From Basidiobolus meristosporus CBS 931.73 (lineage: Eukaryota > Basidiobolomycota > Basidiobolomycetes > Basidiobolales > Basidiobolaceae): DNA of 64,000 nt. Positions 26,361-36,422 of the stretch are shown piece by piece. Numbering within the stretch: position 1 is the first letter of the stretch; every line of letters starts with the position of its first letter. The stretch lies in contig MCFE01000108.1 in the NCBI GenBank assembly GCA_002104905.1, forward strand, positions 1 to 64,000, written 5' to 3'. A program made the position numbers and the translations under genes. The notes under the pieces were generated by a model. It made no database searches. It saw nothing but the letters and a program-made list of their open reading frames with translations, and was not told where the DNA came from.

Positions 26361-26729
26361 TGTTATGATCTGCCGCTTGAATGTTTTAAGTTAGATCAGT
26401 TTTTAGTCAAATCAGTTAGTATATGTTTAGGTTATCAGTACATCAGTATTATCTATGAAATCAGTAGCATTAGTCAGCAAATGAATCAGCAGATCCTTAT
26501 CAGACAGAAATAGATATATTAAGTAGGATCTTATTGGGTGATGATGATGCAATCAAATGAGTCATCAGCCACAACCTACATTAGGAATTACAATTAGTCA
26601 GCAATTGATCTGGCAAAATGTATATAAGGAGCTGCTGGAACCTCAATAAAAATCAGTTCAAGTTTTAGTGAATACAATACTAGCTAAACTCCCTATTCCT
26701 CTACAACTCTTATACCAAGACTTGTAACA
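26361..26729 (+). repeat. gypsy 3' LTR
   Basis: A 369 bp LTR identical by eye to the 5' LTR at 21790-22158. It is followed by the 4 bp target duplication ACCC. Confidence 0.96.
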
Positions 26730-26733
26730 ACCC

Positions 26734-28271
26734 ATCTTACAGTTTCAGAGAGATAATCTCATGATAGTCTCACTGGTATCTGGGCCAAAATCACAGTCCA
26801 ACCCAGATAGCTACCAGTATCCATTGCTGTGTGAATTTTGTATGCTTTCCAGTAGGATAACAGTAAATGGCCATTATAAAAAAGCGCATATTATTATTTG
26901 CATTGAAATTGCGCCAGCCATCAGCAAGATGGCAGGTTATTCCAGGCACAATGGACGGTATTACTGTCACATGGGTGAGATCCAGGGACTTTACTCCATA
27001 ACTCACTCTCAGTATTATTACCCACACACCAGCACCAAGAATATCATATTTAGGGTCAGGGCTAAGAACATCACCTTTCCAATGAGAGAATGTACAGAAG
27101 TAAGCATGCAATTGCAGCAAAGTTGGCTAGCTATAAACCATTGGCCAGAGTTTGGAATAAATTAAAACCAGAGATACTTAATATAGAGGGTATCTGTTGG
27201 AGCAAAAGCTTTCCACTGGGAGCAATGCATTTGCTTTTCAACCATATCCCAATAGTGATGACCAAGTTGTACATGGGGTATTTCAAGCTAAATGAACCCT
27301 TTGAGATACTGGAGAATTTTGAAAGAATTGGCAAGATATCACAGAGTATGCGCTACCCTAAGTACTTCTCACAGGCTCTAATGAATATTCATACACATAT
27401 GCAACAATACAAATGTAAAAACCAGATGAACTGAATATGTGTTTATTCAATTGGTGATCTGAAGCAATTTCTACCAAGAGTACATTGGAATCATTGGGAG
27501 TCATAAGTAAACATTGTAGAAATATTTATCCAGAAGTGGATCACCAATGCTAACTTGATGCATCTACAGCTGTTGCGTGAGGAGTTTGTGACAGGATAAG
27601 TGGCTATACACAAATATAAAGCTGAACATGTAGATCTCTTCTGCTACGGTATCCAATCTTCACTCCGTCTTGCACAGTGTGTTTTGAGCATGTTGGGCCT
27701 TGATTCACCTTTAGGGAGTTTCCTATGGAGCAGATGTGTGGGGACATAGGAAGACAAGTCAAGTTGCAGGTACCACTATATCCCAATCTCATCAAGAATA
27801 TTACCTTTGAGTCTCTCATGGATGTGATGAGTTGGCACATGGAGGACAGCCAGGAAGAGTAGGAAAATACTGAGGACAGATGTGCACATGGAGACACATA
27901 TGCCAATGCCATTAAGAAGCTAAGCAGCCCCAATGCGTGGGTAATCAGTTAAGTAATGCAAAGTTGGGTTGGGTGCAGCAAGCAACTAATTTTTATTAGA
28001 AAAACTCTACCAAGATATGCCAGATTTCTCATGGCCACAAGCTAACTTCTACAGCATTCAATACAGAAATCATACAGAACAAAGTCAGAGCGCACCTATA
28101 AGGGGGACTAGAATCCAGCAGGGAGAAGGAATCTACTGACTAAGTACCAAGAAGTTCTTTGAGGATATTCAGGAGGCATTTATGGCAGAAGTGGCAACAA
28201 CCAAGCATATGTTTGCAAGATGTATATGTTACCAGCAATACTAGGTATATGGCAACTTAGCAAGTGTTGCA
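26734..28271 (+). pseudogene. Tnp2-type transposase, central and C-terminal parts, copy a
   Basis: Continuation of the transposase interrupted at 21789. It encodes SGPKSQSN, then a segment equivalent to the GD-PA motif (IEIAPAISKMAG), RHNGRYYCHMGEIQG and a THSQYYYP block. These are the hallmarks of fungal Tnp2 (CACTA-like) transposases. Next come SFPLGAMHLLFNHIP and, near 27719-27800, MEQMCGDIGRQVKLQVPLYPN, matching the family's E-M-G-R-G-R C-terminal region. Stops and frameshifts occur throughout, so it is dead. A minus-strand sister copy (54955-55565 plus 60043-61700) and a plus-strand fragment (54128-54690) share these motifs. Confidence 0.85.
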
Positions 28272-28464
28272 CTAAAAAGCCATAAAGTTGAGGTGATAGA
28301 AGTATGTCAATTGCGGCAGGTGTGCACCTTTGTAGAGGTTAGTAAGCAGGATGCCATAGTTTTTTTTGATTTGAACTATATGTGGAATACCCAAGGTAGT
28401 AGTGGGTAAGCAAATAAAGAGGGGTGATTTTAGTGTTGGTGAAGCTTGGACTGATGGGTGCCAG
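28272..28464 (-). pseudogene. inverted Tnp2 C-terminal fragment
   Basis: Minus-strand translation gives PLFICLPTTTLGIPHIVQIKKNYGILLTNL in pieces, matching the minus-strand Tnp2 copy at 54955-55060 (VAYPLLPLVLP ... KKNYSLLLTNL). The adjoining Tnp2 sequence at 26734-28271 is on the plus strand, so this piece is inverted relative to it. It ends exactly at the LTR-B start at 28465. Confidence 0.65.
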
Positions 28465-30503
28465 TGTAGTGGGGTCACAGTGACACCTACTGACAGATGT
28501 GCTCATTCCCATATTTTCTACTTCCCTATTTTTCTACTGCACTTATTTTAGTTTTATCCCATTTGTCTTACTTCATCAATACTACCCCATAAGCCAGCTG
28601 ACTATCATATCTGCTTACCCTATTGTATAAGTTATCCCTCACTTATATAAGATTACTAGCTGTAAGTGCTTCTATATTGGGTAAGTACTCATGCCAGTAC
28701 CTGTACACATAATCAACCTGTGTCACCATCCCTGCCATTTCTATACCAATATATGGTATCCTTATGTTACACAGGTTTCAGAGTACTGATCCCTGATTGG
28801 TTGGATGTGTTGTGCCTCCTAGAACCTTCTGGCACCTACTTAGAATACTCTTAGCTGATTCTGATTTCATCAAGATTTTGATTGATCACTGGAACCTTCT
28901 GGAACACCATGATTAGTAATCACCAAGTCAGTGAGAAAAGTCTATAAGTGAGGCAATCTTGCAACAATAAATCATCATCCCTTTTATCAATATACTGACT
29001 TGTTTATTAGTGTGATCACTTCTACTTGCTGCTACCTGAACTTCCAACCCCAGACCACAGGACACTCCCAGGCAACCATGCTGACAGCCAACTGACCTTG
29101 GAAGCACTACTTATGAGGAATGCTCAGAGTAGGTATCTTTTATTATATTTGGTTCTTTCCCAAGTTTGTTCTTGTGCAAACTTCAATACTTCTTTGTCTT
29201 TGTAACTATTGAACACAGCTGCATTCTTATCTAGTCCCCGCTGGTGGAGCTTACAGTTGTTTTGACTTTGGAAGCTTTGGTACATTGTCATCTATTGTGA
29301 TGTATTTTGATTAGTTTGGGGCTTGTTCTACAATGTTGAGGCTAATTAACAATATATATTAACTCTCAGTATGCTAACACTGAAATAGTTTATTGGGAGT
29401 TTGATATACCAATAGATGATATAACTTTCACTAATATCCTCAATCTCAGGCTCAAAATATACTATAGGCAGTGTTTCTCACTTCTACAGCAGTGTTCTGA
29501 CCTTCTGTTCACTAATGGGCTTATTTACTTTCATAGTACCTTTTCCTTATTTGGAAGTCACTTTTCTTTCTGAGAGAATATTTCCTAATAAGGAAATTCT
29601 GAACTCCCCTTTAACCTAAAGGGGTGTGTTGTAGGAGTCTCTAATGGGGTGTCTAAAGGGGTGTCTTTAGAGTAAAGGGGCTTCTTGTAGTGGTCTCTAA
29701 AGTGGACTTTGCACTAAAGGGATACCTAAAGGGGCATCATTAGAGTAAAAAGGTTTCTTAAAGGGGTCTCTAAAGGGGTCTTTAGACTAAAGGGGTGTCT
29801 AAAGGGGTGACTTTAGAGTACAGGGGGAAGTCATATATATGAAATTTCTGAAGGATCAAAGTTTTTGGGCAATATGCGCAAGCAATGCATATGATACAAA
29901 TTTAAACTTTGCAGTGTTGCAGATCAGACATAGGTGCAGCACCTATTAGAACTTCATGTGATTTGATTGGCTGGTTTGAAAGTTACATGCAATCAAAGTC
30001 ACCATAGTAATCCTAGCCATAGAGACCTAGTATATATAAATGGACTCTTTTGGTCATGACTCCTTAAGTACTGCTTCAGATGAGCTGTAGTTTGAAACAT
30101 GTGTTACTGTGTGTTCTGTATGACACAATATTCTTGGGTAGATTGTTTGTCAAGGTCTGGAGTATTTGTCCTTCAAATTTGCATATTCTTGATCTTTCAC
30201 CATTGTGCAATAATGGATTTGAGATATTGTAGTAATGGAATACTTTCCATTACCACACATCTCAAAGGACGCTGAACCCAGTACATATTTCTGTTAAGAT
30301 ACCAACTAAGTTGGGGATTGTAGCTCAATAGGTATCTATTGACAAGCTTGTGGCCGTATTTCCCATCATATTAGATTAGAGACAGATCCCAAGTATTCCT
30401 AGCAAGCACTTGCCAGAGGTTATTGCACCCAGTGAGCACCCCACACACAAAACACTTGAGAAGTGCAAGACATATCTCTCCCTTGGACTTATGCACCACC
30501 ACA
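28465..30503 (+). mobile_element. LTR-B, plus orientation, interrupted by a 964 bp insertion
   Basis: A long LTR beginning TGTAGTGGGG and ending ACCACCACA. It aligns with the solo LTR-B at 58951-60022 (complement). The aligned parts are 28465-29293 and 30258-30503, and the intervening DNA is an insertion. Flanks do not match (CCAG on the left, CTTG on the right): the left side is Tnp2 sequence and the right side is Harbinger H1 ORF2. The copy is therefore a recombinant, or one side was lost. LTR-B is related to LTR-A (43660-44463), sharing the ACCATATATGGTAT region, CTGATTGGTTG and the CAATAAATCATC segment. Confidence 0.85.
29294..30257. mobile_element. 964 bp insertion of unknown class, target duplication CATCT
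   Basis: Inserted in LTR-B with CATCT at 29289-29293 and 30258-30262. It contains no open reading frame of note. Features are a 230 bp stretch (about 29610-29830) of degenerate AAAGGGGTGTCTTTAGAGT-type modules and a TATATATAAA motif at about 30031-30042. Its ends, ATTGTGATG and TTACCACA, are weakly complementary. It could be a solo LTR of another family or a non-autonomous DNA element. A diverged relative lies at 15545-15890. Confidence 0.6.
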
Positions 30504-31176
30504 CTTGCACACTGAAGTTGCAATGGGTGGTAAGAAATCCATCAAGGCATGCTGGTGTGATCTGAATGCTGTTGCCTGCAGTCTGTATTCTTCCTCTTGA
30601 AGCTTACCTTCTGATTCCACAAGGTATTCATTTACCCTCTGTGTGATACTTTGGAACTGTTGCCTGGATGAGCCCTGTGTATATTGCTCTTGGAAGCCAC
30701 TTAGTGCTACAAATATATCATGTAGTACATTAGTCATTTGAGGAAAAAACTCATTGAAAGCCTCTTTAGTTCCCAAAGTTGAGGTACAAGCAGATGTGTC
30801 CAGCCCATACTGAGCAATTTGCTCCTGTGTGGCTTCCTCATCAAATTCCCTCACTCCCAGCGCATTCTTGACTTTAATACATGTATTGTTATATATCTTC
30901 TTACATACATCAGCTGGACTCATGCCACCATGTTCTGCTCATGTTCTTCCATCTCTGTCAACTCTCTGAGGTATCTAGTTCTGCTAGATTAATCAGTAGT
31001 GCCCAAATCTCTGTATGAAGGCTCATTATAGACACTTGGGCCACACTAAAATCATTTGAGAAGAACTCAAATGGATTCAACATTGACCTCTCTGGTCCAG
31101 ACCATGCTTGTGAGCTGGGCAATGGGTTTTGTCTGGGTTGTACTGAAGATAAGTTGAGACTTGTTATAGGGACCAT
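30504..31176 (-). pseudogene. Harbinger H1 ORF2 (accessory protein) relic
   Basis: Homologue of the H2 ORF2 at 33094-34355. It starts at ATG 31174-31176 and keeps the LNPFEFFSNDF, LHTEIWALLINLAELDT, DVCKKIYNNT and LSGFQEQYTQGSSRQQ blocks. The downstream C-terminal half was removed by LTR-B at 30503. An in-frame TGA follows DTSES, at the same codon as in H2. PIF/Harbinger elements usually carry a second gene for a Myb/SANT-like DNA-binding protein, and position and strand fit that role. I cannot recognise the fold with certainty. Confidence 0.7.
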
Positions 31177-31535
31177 GTTGATGGATTTGGATACTTATAC
31201 AGTAGTGTATTGGCATCAAGCTGGTCTTAGAGGAGATATATATGAAAACCAATGAGATTGAAGAATTTTCCATATCTTATGCATGATGCGTCTTGGATTG
31301 CATTAACACAGACTGGATCACATTAATTGCAGATTTCCTATTTGGTTATAGACTTGTGAGTAAAGCATCAATAAAAATGCCAAGTCATTGTTTGGGGATA
31401 ATTTTTGCAACATAATGATGGGATACATGGCAATTGATGGAGATTTAATCATAATGTATGGAAAATTGGATAATTAAAGCTGATTGGGCCAAATCAATTC
31501 AAATCACCTCAGCCCATTTACCTACCAATCTTAAT

Positions 31536-32350
31536 ATGGCCTACTCATCTCAATGGTCTTTTCACGTCAATCCCGTCACTGCCACTGGATTATATTTTGA
31601 CACATTAGAGGAGATCTATACCAAGAACTGTGGACCATCTACCACAATCTACTCAAGGAGATCCCTTGTTATGCTTCTTTGCTATTACAAGAACTATTGC
31701 CCTACAAGGTATTATCCCACCATCTATGGCAACAAAAGTCCTAGAAGCTTCCATTCCTAGCTGACAGCAATGGAGAACCACCTTGCAGAGGGTATTAATG
31801 ACTTGGAGCAAGCTTGGAATACTAGGTTTAGAAGCTCGAATAGACTTCCATATCCCAGAGTTTTCAGCAACAGGCTCCATATAAGAAGTATTTGGATACC
31901 TTCCCAGACAGGATAAACAGACCTTCTGGAGGGCAGAGGCACTTCTATTCTGCCAAGTACAAGGCACACTGTGTGAAGCTTCAAGCAGAGTCTGACATTG
32001 AGGGTAGCATCATCTGGTTTAGGGGGCCATTTGCTGGAAGTAGGCATGACAAAGCACTCTGGGTACAGAATCATCCAGAATTCAGTAAAGGGGAGAAATG
32101 TGTGGCAGACTTAGCATAAATAGGAGAGGACTGTCAGAGCTTAGGATGTCTTACAGCATAAAGGAAGCCAAGCAATGGTGTGCTTAGCAGGAAGCAGAAG
32201 CTCTACAATAAGATATTTAATCATTTCAGAGTGAGGGTAGGGCATACATTTGGATATCTGAAGAGATTTAGCATTTTGGCAGGTAAATACAGAGGAAAGT
32301 CATATATAAAAGAAAACAGCAGAATAGGTAAAATAGTTAAGATACTTATT
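31536..32350 (+). pseudogene. Harbinger-like DDE transposase H1, inactivated
   Basis: Relative of the open H3 transposase. The ATG is at 31536. It shows SRRSLVMLLCYYKNYCPTR, then a stop after PRSFHS (about 31758), and a frameshift near 31890 just before LDTFPDRINRP (first catalytic Asp). GSRHDKALW (second Asp) is kept, further stops follow near 32116 and 32159, and the reading is VRVGHTFGYLKRF where H3 has VRVEHTF. The presumed third catalytic acid is therefore Gly here. H2 inserts after KIVKIL; the last roughly 20 codons, resembling THTRRHPLREICLGHYEE, continue at 36001-36067. Dead by several independent lesions. Confidence 0.85.
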
Positions 32351-33090
32351 AGACTTGTTCTATTGTACCATGCCAGGGCGCGCGGCGCAATCCGCGGTTG
32401 AAAAGAACAATTGGGCACGATATTATAGCTACCAGAAGGCAGGATTGTTCTTGGACAATTTTGCACTATGCAGGACAATCTTGCACACTATGGCACAATC
32501 TGACACAATAAGGTTGGCATGGATGATTGCGCCAACTCATAATGTTTGCATCACGTGCGCAATTGGATACCGCTATTATGGCAGGTAAAATCCGGTATTT
32601 GGATATGTTTCTTTAATGTATATGGAAATAAATGTGTATCACACTATAAACTACACTGATACTTACCATTTTGGTTACCCTCACTCCAATTGGACGGTAT
32701 CTCAGTGGTTAATTGGTCCAAAATTATCCTGAAGCTGTCAGCCCCTAATTGGCTCATTGACTACTGAAAAAGCTACCTGATTTGCCATCAAATATCCCAT
32801 TTTGCCCATTGAGCAAGTAAATCCCTGATCCTAGTGATTGGACAAGGTGTCATAGCTAGCACACAAGCAATTGTGTAGGTGCAAAACAGATCCAATAGCT
32901 GCACTGGTATTACAGATGATTTATATATATGCAGGGTGTTTATTGATAGGGGTTCTGTCTCAAGTGTGAGACGACCTTGATATTACTTATATCAAAAAAT
33001 TGATGATCACTGATTTGCAATGGCTTGATTTGGATTGCAAAAAAAAAGGGTTGTTGGGATCATTACAAATGTGAGCAATCCAAAGCAATT
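32346..33090. other. H2 ORF2-side terminal region, non-coding
   Basis: Contains the left terminal inverted repeat and a subterminal zone with repeated GGACAAT/GCACAAT and TGCGC motifs. Sequence then conserved with H3 (58230-58940) follows, including a poly-A/poly-T run next to the end of ORF2. No open frame is supported here. Confidence 0.7.
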
Positions 33091-33093
33091 GCA

Positions 33094-34355
33094 TCATCTT
33101 CTCCTGGGTTTTTTTCTCACAGGGATTACTACTGAAGCATTTGGTAGTGACTCACTTTGCACACCTATACTACTTCCTGGCTGACTATCATCTTGGCTAC
33201 TTGTGTATTTGTAGTCAGTGTTTTGCCTCCTAGTTGATGAGTGCAATGTTGCAGCTTGGCCACGCTGAATTGCTCCAACTGAACCAACTGAACCGGCCTG
33301 CAGTGCCATGCGCTGACACATTCTTTTACTTGCTAAGGGCTCCGGTGGTTGAGGCACTTCATGTTGGTCATCATCAGTCAGTTGACCAGAAGTAACTTGC
33401 TGAGGGTCAGGCAAAACAGCACACGCAGGCGTGCCTTGACGCATTAAGATGGCCATTGGCTGAGTTCAATGTGATGCTGCATGTTGACGCAACTTGGTCC
33501 GCTCCAATGGACCTGTGTCTAAATGGGCAGTTTGGCAAGTTCTTTTAGCTTTGCTCTGAAGTGCGCGCATTGGGTCAACACACATTGACTCAATCGCATT
33601 GACTTGATGTGGGGTGTTCTGGTAAAGGATGTTGGTGTGGTCTGGACTGACGTGTGCCGGCGCGCTGTGGTTGCAAGAGATGGTAGGGAATCCAGCAAGG
33701 CATGCTGGCGCAATCTGGACAATGTTGCTCGTGGTCTGTATTTTTCCTCCTGAAGCTCACCATCTGATTCCTCAAGGTATTCACTTACCCTCTGTCTGAT
33801 ACTTTGGAGCTGTTGCCTGGATGAGTCTTGTGTATATTGCTCTTGGAAGCCACTTAGCTCTACTAATATATCACCTAGTACATTAGTCATTTGAGGCAAA
33901 AACTCATTCAAAATCTCTTTGGTTCCCAAAGTTGAGGCACAAACAGACGCGTCCGGCCCGTACTGTGCAAATTGCACGCAAAATTGTTCCCCTACGGCTT
34001 CCTTGTCAAGTCCCCTCACTCTCAGCTCATTCTTGATTTCAATACTAGTCTTGTTATATATCTTTTTACATACATTGGCTGGCATCTTGATGTAGAACTC
34101 ATGCCATAGCTTTCTACTCAAATTCTTCCATCTTTGTCAACTCTCTGAGGTATCTAGTTCTGCTAGATTAATCAGTAGTGCCCAAATATCTGTATGAAGG
34201 CTCATCATAGACACTTGGGCGATAATAAAATCATTTGGCAAGAACTCAAACGGATCTGACATCCCCTTTTTTGGTCCGGACCGCGCTTGTGAGCTGGGGG
34301 ATGGGTTTTGTCTGGGTTGTACTAAAGATGAGTTGAGGCTTGGTATGGCGACCAT
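33094..34355 (-). pseudogene. Harbinger H2 ORF2 (accessory protein), broken
   Basis: Starts at ATG 34353-34355. The first 72 codons end at an in-frame TGA after DTSES (about 34137). The same frame continues as QRWKNLSRKLWHEFY, KMPANVCKKIYNKTS, LGTKEILNEFLPQMTNVLGD and LSGFQEQYTQDSSRQQ down to about 33519. After an indel a second frame (33094-33456) gives PQPPEPLASKR and a basic end KKPRRR, a possible nuclear localisation signal. The Trp-rich RWKNLSRKLWHEF stretch might belong to a Myb/SANT-like helix. Comparison with H3 suggests the TGA arose from CGA by a C-to-T change. It is divergent from the transposase, as in many PIF/Harbinger elements. Confidence 0.7.
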
Positions 34356-34635
34356 AGCAACAGGCTTGGATACTTATACAGCAGTATATTGGCATCAACC
34401 TGGTCTTATATGAGATATATATGAAAACTAATGTGATTGTTTAATTTCCCATATATTATGCATGATGCATCTTGGATTGCATTGACACAGATCAGATCAC
34501 ATCAATTGCAGATTTCCTATTTGATTATAAACCTATGATTAAAGCATCAATTGAAGTACCAAGGCATTGTTTGCGGATGATTTTTGCAACATAATGATGG
34601 GATACATGGCAATTGATGGAGATTTAACCATAATG

Positions 34636-34844
34636 GACTTGTTCCATCATTCCAGCTGATCATAGTGCCCAATAGTGCCATAGCATGCCAGATGGTGCCT
34701 GATCATGCTACAGAGTGCCAGATGGTGCCATATAGTGCCAAATTGGGATCAAAATTGACATGCATATGACCCTAAAATATCAAATTAATAACAAAATATA
34801 CAGCACTTTCTGGCACCATGATCAATGGCACAATGGAACAAGTC
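34636..34844. mobile_element. 209 bp Harbinger-like MITE, target duplication TAATG
   Basis: Begins GACTTGTTCCAT and ends ATGGAACAAGTC, a 12 bp perfect inverted repeat shared with the ends of H2 and H3. It is flanked by TAATG at 34631-34635 and 34845-34849. The interior is non-coding and rich in ATAGTGCCA/TGGTGCC motifs. The orthologous position in H3 (about 56712-56716, complement) lacks it, so this is a clean filled/empty pair. It is likely mobilised by the H2/H3 type transposase. Confidence 0.93.
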
Positions 34845-34928
34845 TAATGTATTAAAAATCAGATAAATAACGCAGATTGCGCCAAATCAATTCAAACCGC
34901 CTCCATACAATCATCCACCAATTTTAAT

Positions 34929-35812
34929 ATGACTTACTCATCTGAATGGTCTTTTCTCATCAATCCCATCACTACCACTGGATTTCCTTTTGACACACTA
35001 GAGGAGATCTATTCCAAGTGCTGTGGACCATCAACCCCAATCTACTCAAGGAGATCCCTTGTTAAGCTTCTCTACTACTACAAGAACTATTGCCCTACAA
35101 GGTTTCATCCCACCATCCATGGCAACAAAAGTCCTAGAAGCTTTCATTCCCAGCTGACAGCAATGGAGAACCACCTTGCAGAGGGTATGAATGACTTGGA
35201 GCAAGCTTGGAATACTAGGTTCAGAAGCTCCAATAGACTTCCATATCCCAGAGTGTTCAGCAACAGGTTCCATATCAGGAGTATTTTGGATACCTTCCCA
35301 GTGGGGATTAACAGACCTTCTAGAGGGCAGAGGCACTTTATTCTGGCAAGTACAAGGCACACTTTGTGAAGTTTCAAGCAGAGTCTGACATTGAGGGTAA
35401 CATCATCTGGTTTAGTGGGCCATTTGCTGTAAGTAGGCATGACAAAGCACTCTGGGTAGAGAATCATCCTGAATTCAGTAGAGGGGAGAAATGTATGGCA
35501 GACTTAGCCTATATAGGAGAGGATTGTCAGAGATTAGGATGTATTACAGCTTATAGGAAGCCGAGGAATGGTGTGCTTAGCAGGAAGCAGAAGCTCTACA
35601 ATGAGATATTTAATCATTTCAGAGTGAGGGTAGATCACACATTTGGATATCTCAAGAGATTCAGCATATTGGCAGGTAAATACACAGGAAATTCATATAT
35701 AGGAGAAAACAGCAGAATAGGTAAAATAGTTAAGATACTTATTAATGCACAGTATGTTCATACAAGAAGACATCCACTGAGAGAAATGTGTCTGGAGCAT
35801 TATGAAGGGTAA
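34929..35812 (+). pseudogene. Harbinger-like DDE transposase H2, one frameshift
   Basis: ATG at 34929, equivalent to the H3 start at 56632. The frame is open to about 35340, where GGCACTTTATT has one T fewer than the other copies (GGCACTTTTATT). The second half continues in another frame to 35812. Kept motifs are LDTFPVGINRP (first Asp) and SRHDKALW (second Asp). At the third catalytic position it has VRVDHTFGYLKRF, that is Asp in place of the Glu in H3. The C-terminus is complete (LREMCLEHYEG). The frameshift alone would inactivate it. Confidence 0.88.
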
Positions 35813-35995
35813 ATAAAGCAAGGAAAGCACTATTCTGAGCAACAAAAGTAAGATTGAGTAAAATTACCAGTAACTGTATCATACCACTGGCAGCATGGTA
35901 GAAATTATAGTGCCAGATAGTGCCGTAGAGTGTCAGATCAATCCGGCACCATAAACAGGCTGGCACTATGTGGCACTATCCAACGGAACAAGTCT
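35813..35995 (+). repeat. H2 transposase-side terminal region
   Basis: Non-coding subterminal sequence with repeated ATAGTGCCA/GGCACTAT motifs, ending in the inverted repeat CCAACGGAACAAGTC. The corresponding end of H3 is at 55566-55680 (complement), H4 at 62763-62860, and H1 at about 36150-36249. The short motif array is a plausible transposase or ORF2 binding region, which is inference. Confidence 0.75.
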
Positions 35996-36249
35996 ATTAA
36001 TCAAAAGTATACTCATACAAGAAGACATCCTCTGAGAGAAATATGTCTGGGGCATTATGAAGAGTAAATTAAGCAATGAAAGCACTATTCTGAGCAACAT
36101 AAGTAAGATTGAGTAAAACTACTAGTGACTATATCCTACCACTGGCATTATAGTAGAAGTTATAGTGCCAGATAGTGCCATAGAGTGCCAGATTGATCCA
36201 GCACTATGAACAGACTGGTATTATATGGTATTATCCAATGGAACAATTT

Positions 36250-36422
36250 TATGAGACATCGTGCTATACCTGAAGCAATAAGGAATGACTTGGCTAGCTT
36301 AGTTTAGAGTTCTACAGATGTATGGTTGAAGACATACTTGCCAAGCCATTAGCCAGAGACAAATTTGAATATCTCAGGCTAAAATCATGGCCAGTCAGTA
36401 TGCACATTTAGTTGAGTGGGGG
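36250..36422 (+). pseudogene. copia Pol 3' end relic with polypurine tract
   Basis: Encodes a degraded copy of the RNase H C-terminus (PLARDKFEYLR-like segment followed by VSMHI and a stop). A purine tract GAGTGGGGG then sits immediately before the LTR at 36423. It matches the 3' end of the copia element at 46799-46900 (complement). It lies directly against the right end of Harbinger H1. Confidence 0.85.

Larger units (their letters stand above)
21790..26729 (+). mobile_element. complete Ty3/gypsy LTR retrotransposon with identical LTRs
   Basis: A 4940 bp element with 369 bp LTRs (21790-22158 and 26361-26729) that look identical base for base. It has a primer-binding site, one uninterrupted Gag-Pol frame and a polypurine tract. 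Insertion ends are TGTTA/TAACA. The target duplication is 4 bp ACCC (21786-21789 and 26730-26733). Joining the flanks and dropping one ACCC restores the Tnp2 sequence CTGCCACCCATCTTACAG, which aligns with the uninterrupted Tnp2 copy near 61290 (complement). Identical LTRs and an open frame indicate very recent insertion and probable competence for transposition. Confidence 0.97.
18506..28464. mobile_element. two-gene Tnp2-type DNA transposon, copy a (split by gypsy)
   Basis: Composite relic made of ORFX on the minus strand (18870-20859), a divergent intergenic region (20860-21149) and a Tnp2 transposase on the plus strand (21150-21789, continued at 26734-28271). The complete gypsy element 21790-26729 interrupts the transposase. 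The same head-to-head arrangement recurs at 60043-62762, with the middle spacer again shared, so the two genes belong to one mobile unit. Near the ORFX-side end two copies of GGTACTGATCCTGTT (about 18520 and 18571) form a subterminal repeat; equivalent repeats are seen at about 41780-41830 in copy c. The exact terminal inverted repeats could not be fixed because the other end is broken by LTR-B. Confidence 0.7.
32351..35995. mobile_element. Harbinger-like element H2, nested in H1
   Basis: A 3.6 kb element with terminal inverted repeats: the left end begins GACTTGTTCTATTG and the right end complement begins GACTTGTTCCGTTG. With GACTTG as the outermost bases, the flanking duplication is TATTA (32347-32351 region and 35995-35999). 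Removing the element and one duplication restores the H1 transposase sequence. It contains ORF2 on the minus strand, a transposase on the plus strand, and a 209 bp MITE between them. Both subterminal regions are rich in short repeats: ATAGTGCCA on the transposase side, and TGCGC/ACAATC-type repeats on the ORF2 side. Confidence 0.9.
30504..36249. mobile_element. Harbinger-like element H1, nested host of H2
   Basis: Relic with ORF2 on the minus strand (30504-31176) and a transposase on the plus strand (31536-32350, resumed at 36001-36067). The second element H2 (32351-35995) splits the transposase near its C-terminus, duplicating TATTA. The left end is cut by LTR-B at 30503. The right end is a decayed terminal repeat with ATAGTGCCA motifs and GGAACAATTT in place of GGAACAAGTC (about 36240-36249). 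Confidence 0.85.

Noticed and set aside
28501-29240. Possible protein gene in the 62-codon frame at 28666-28854
   Set aside because: The region aligns with LTR-B and LTR-A over its length and is LTR sequence, not coding.
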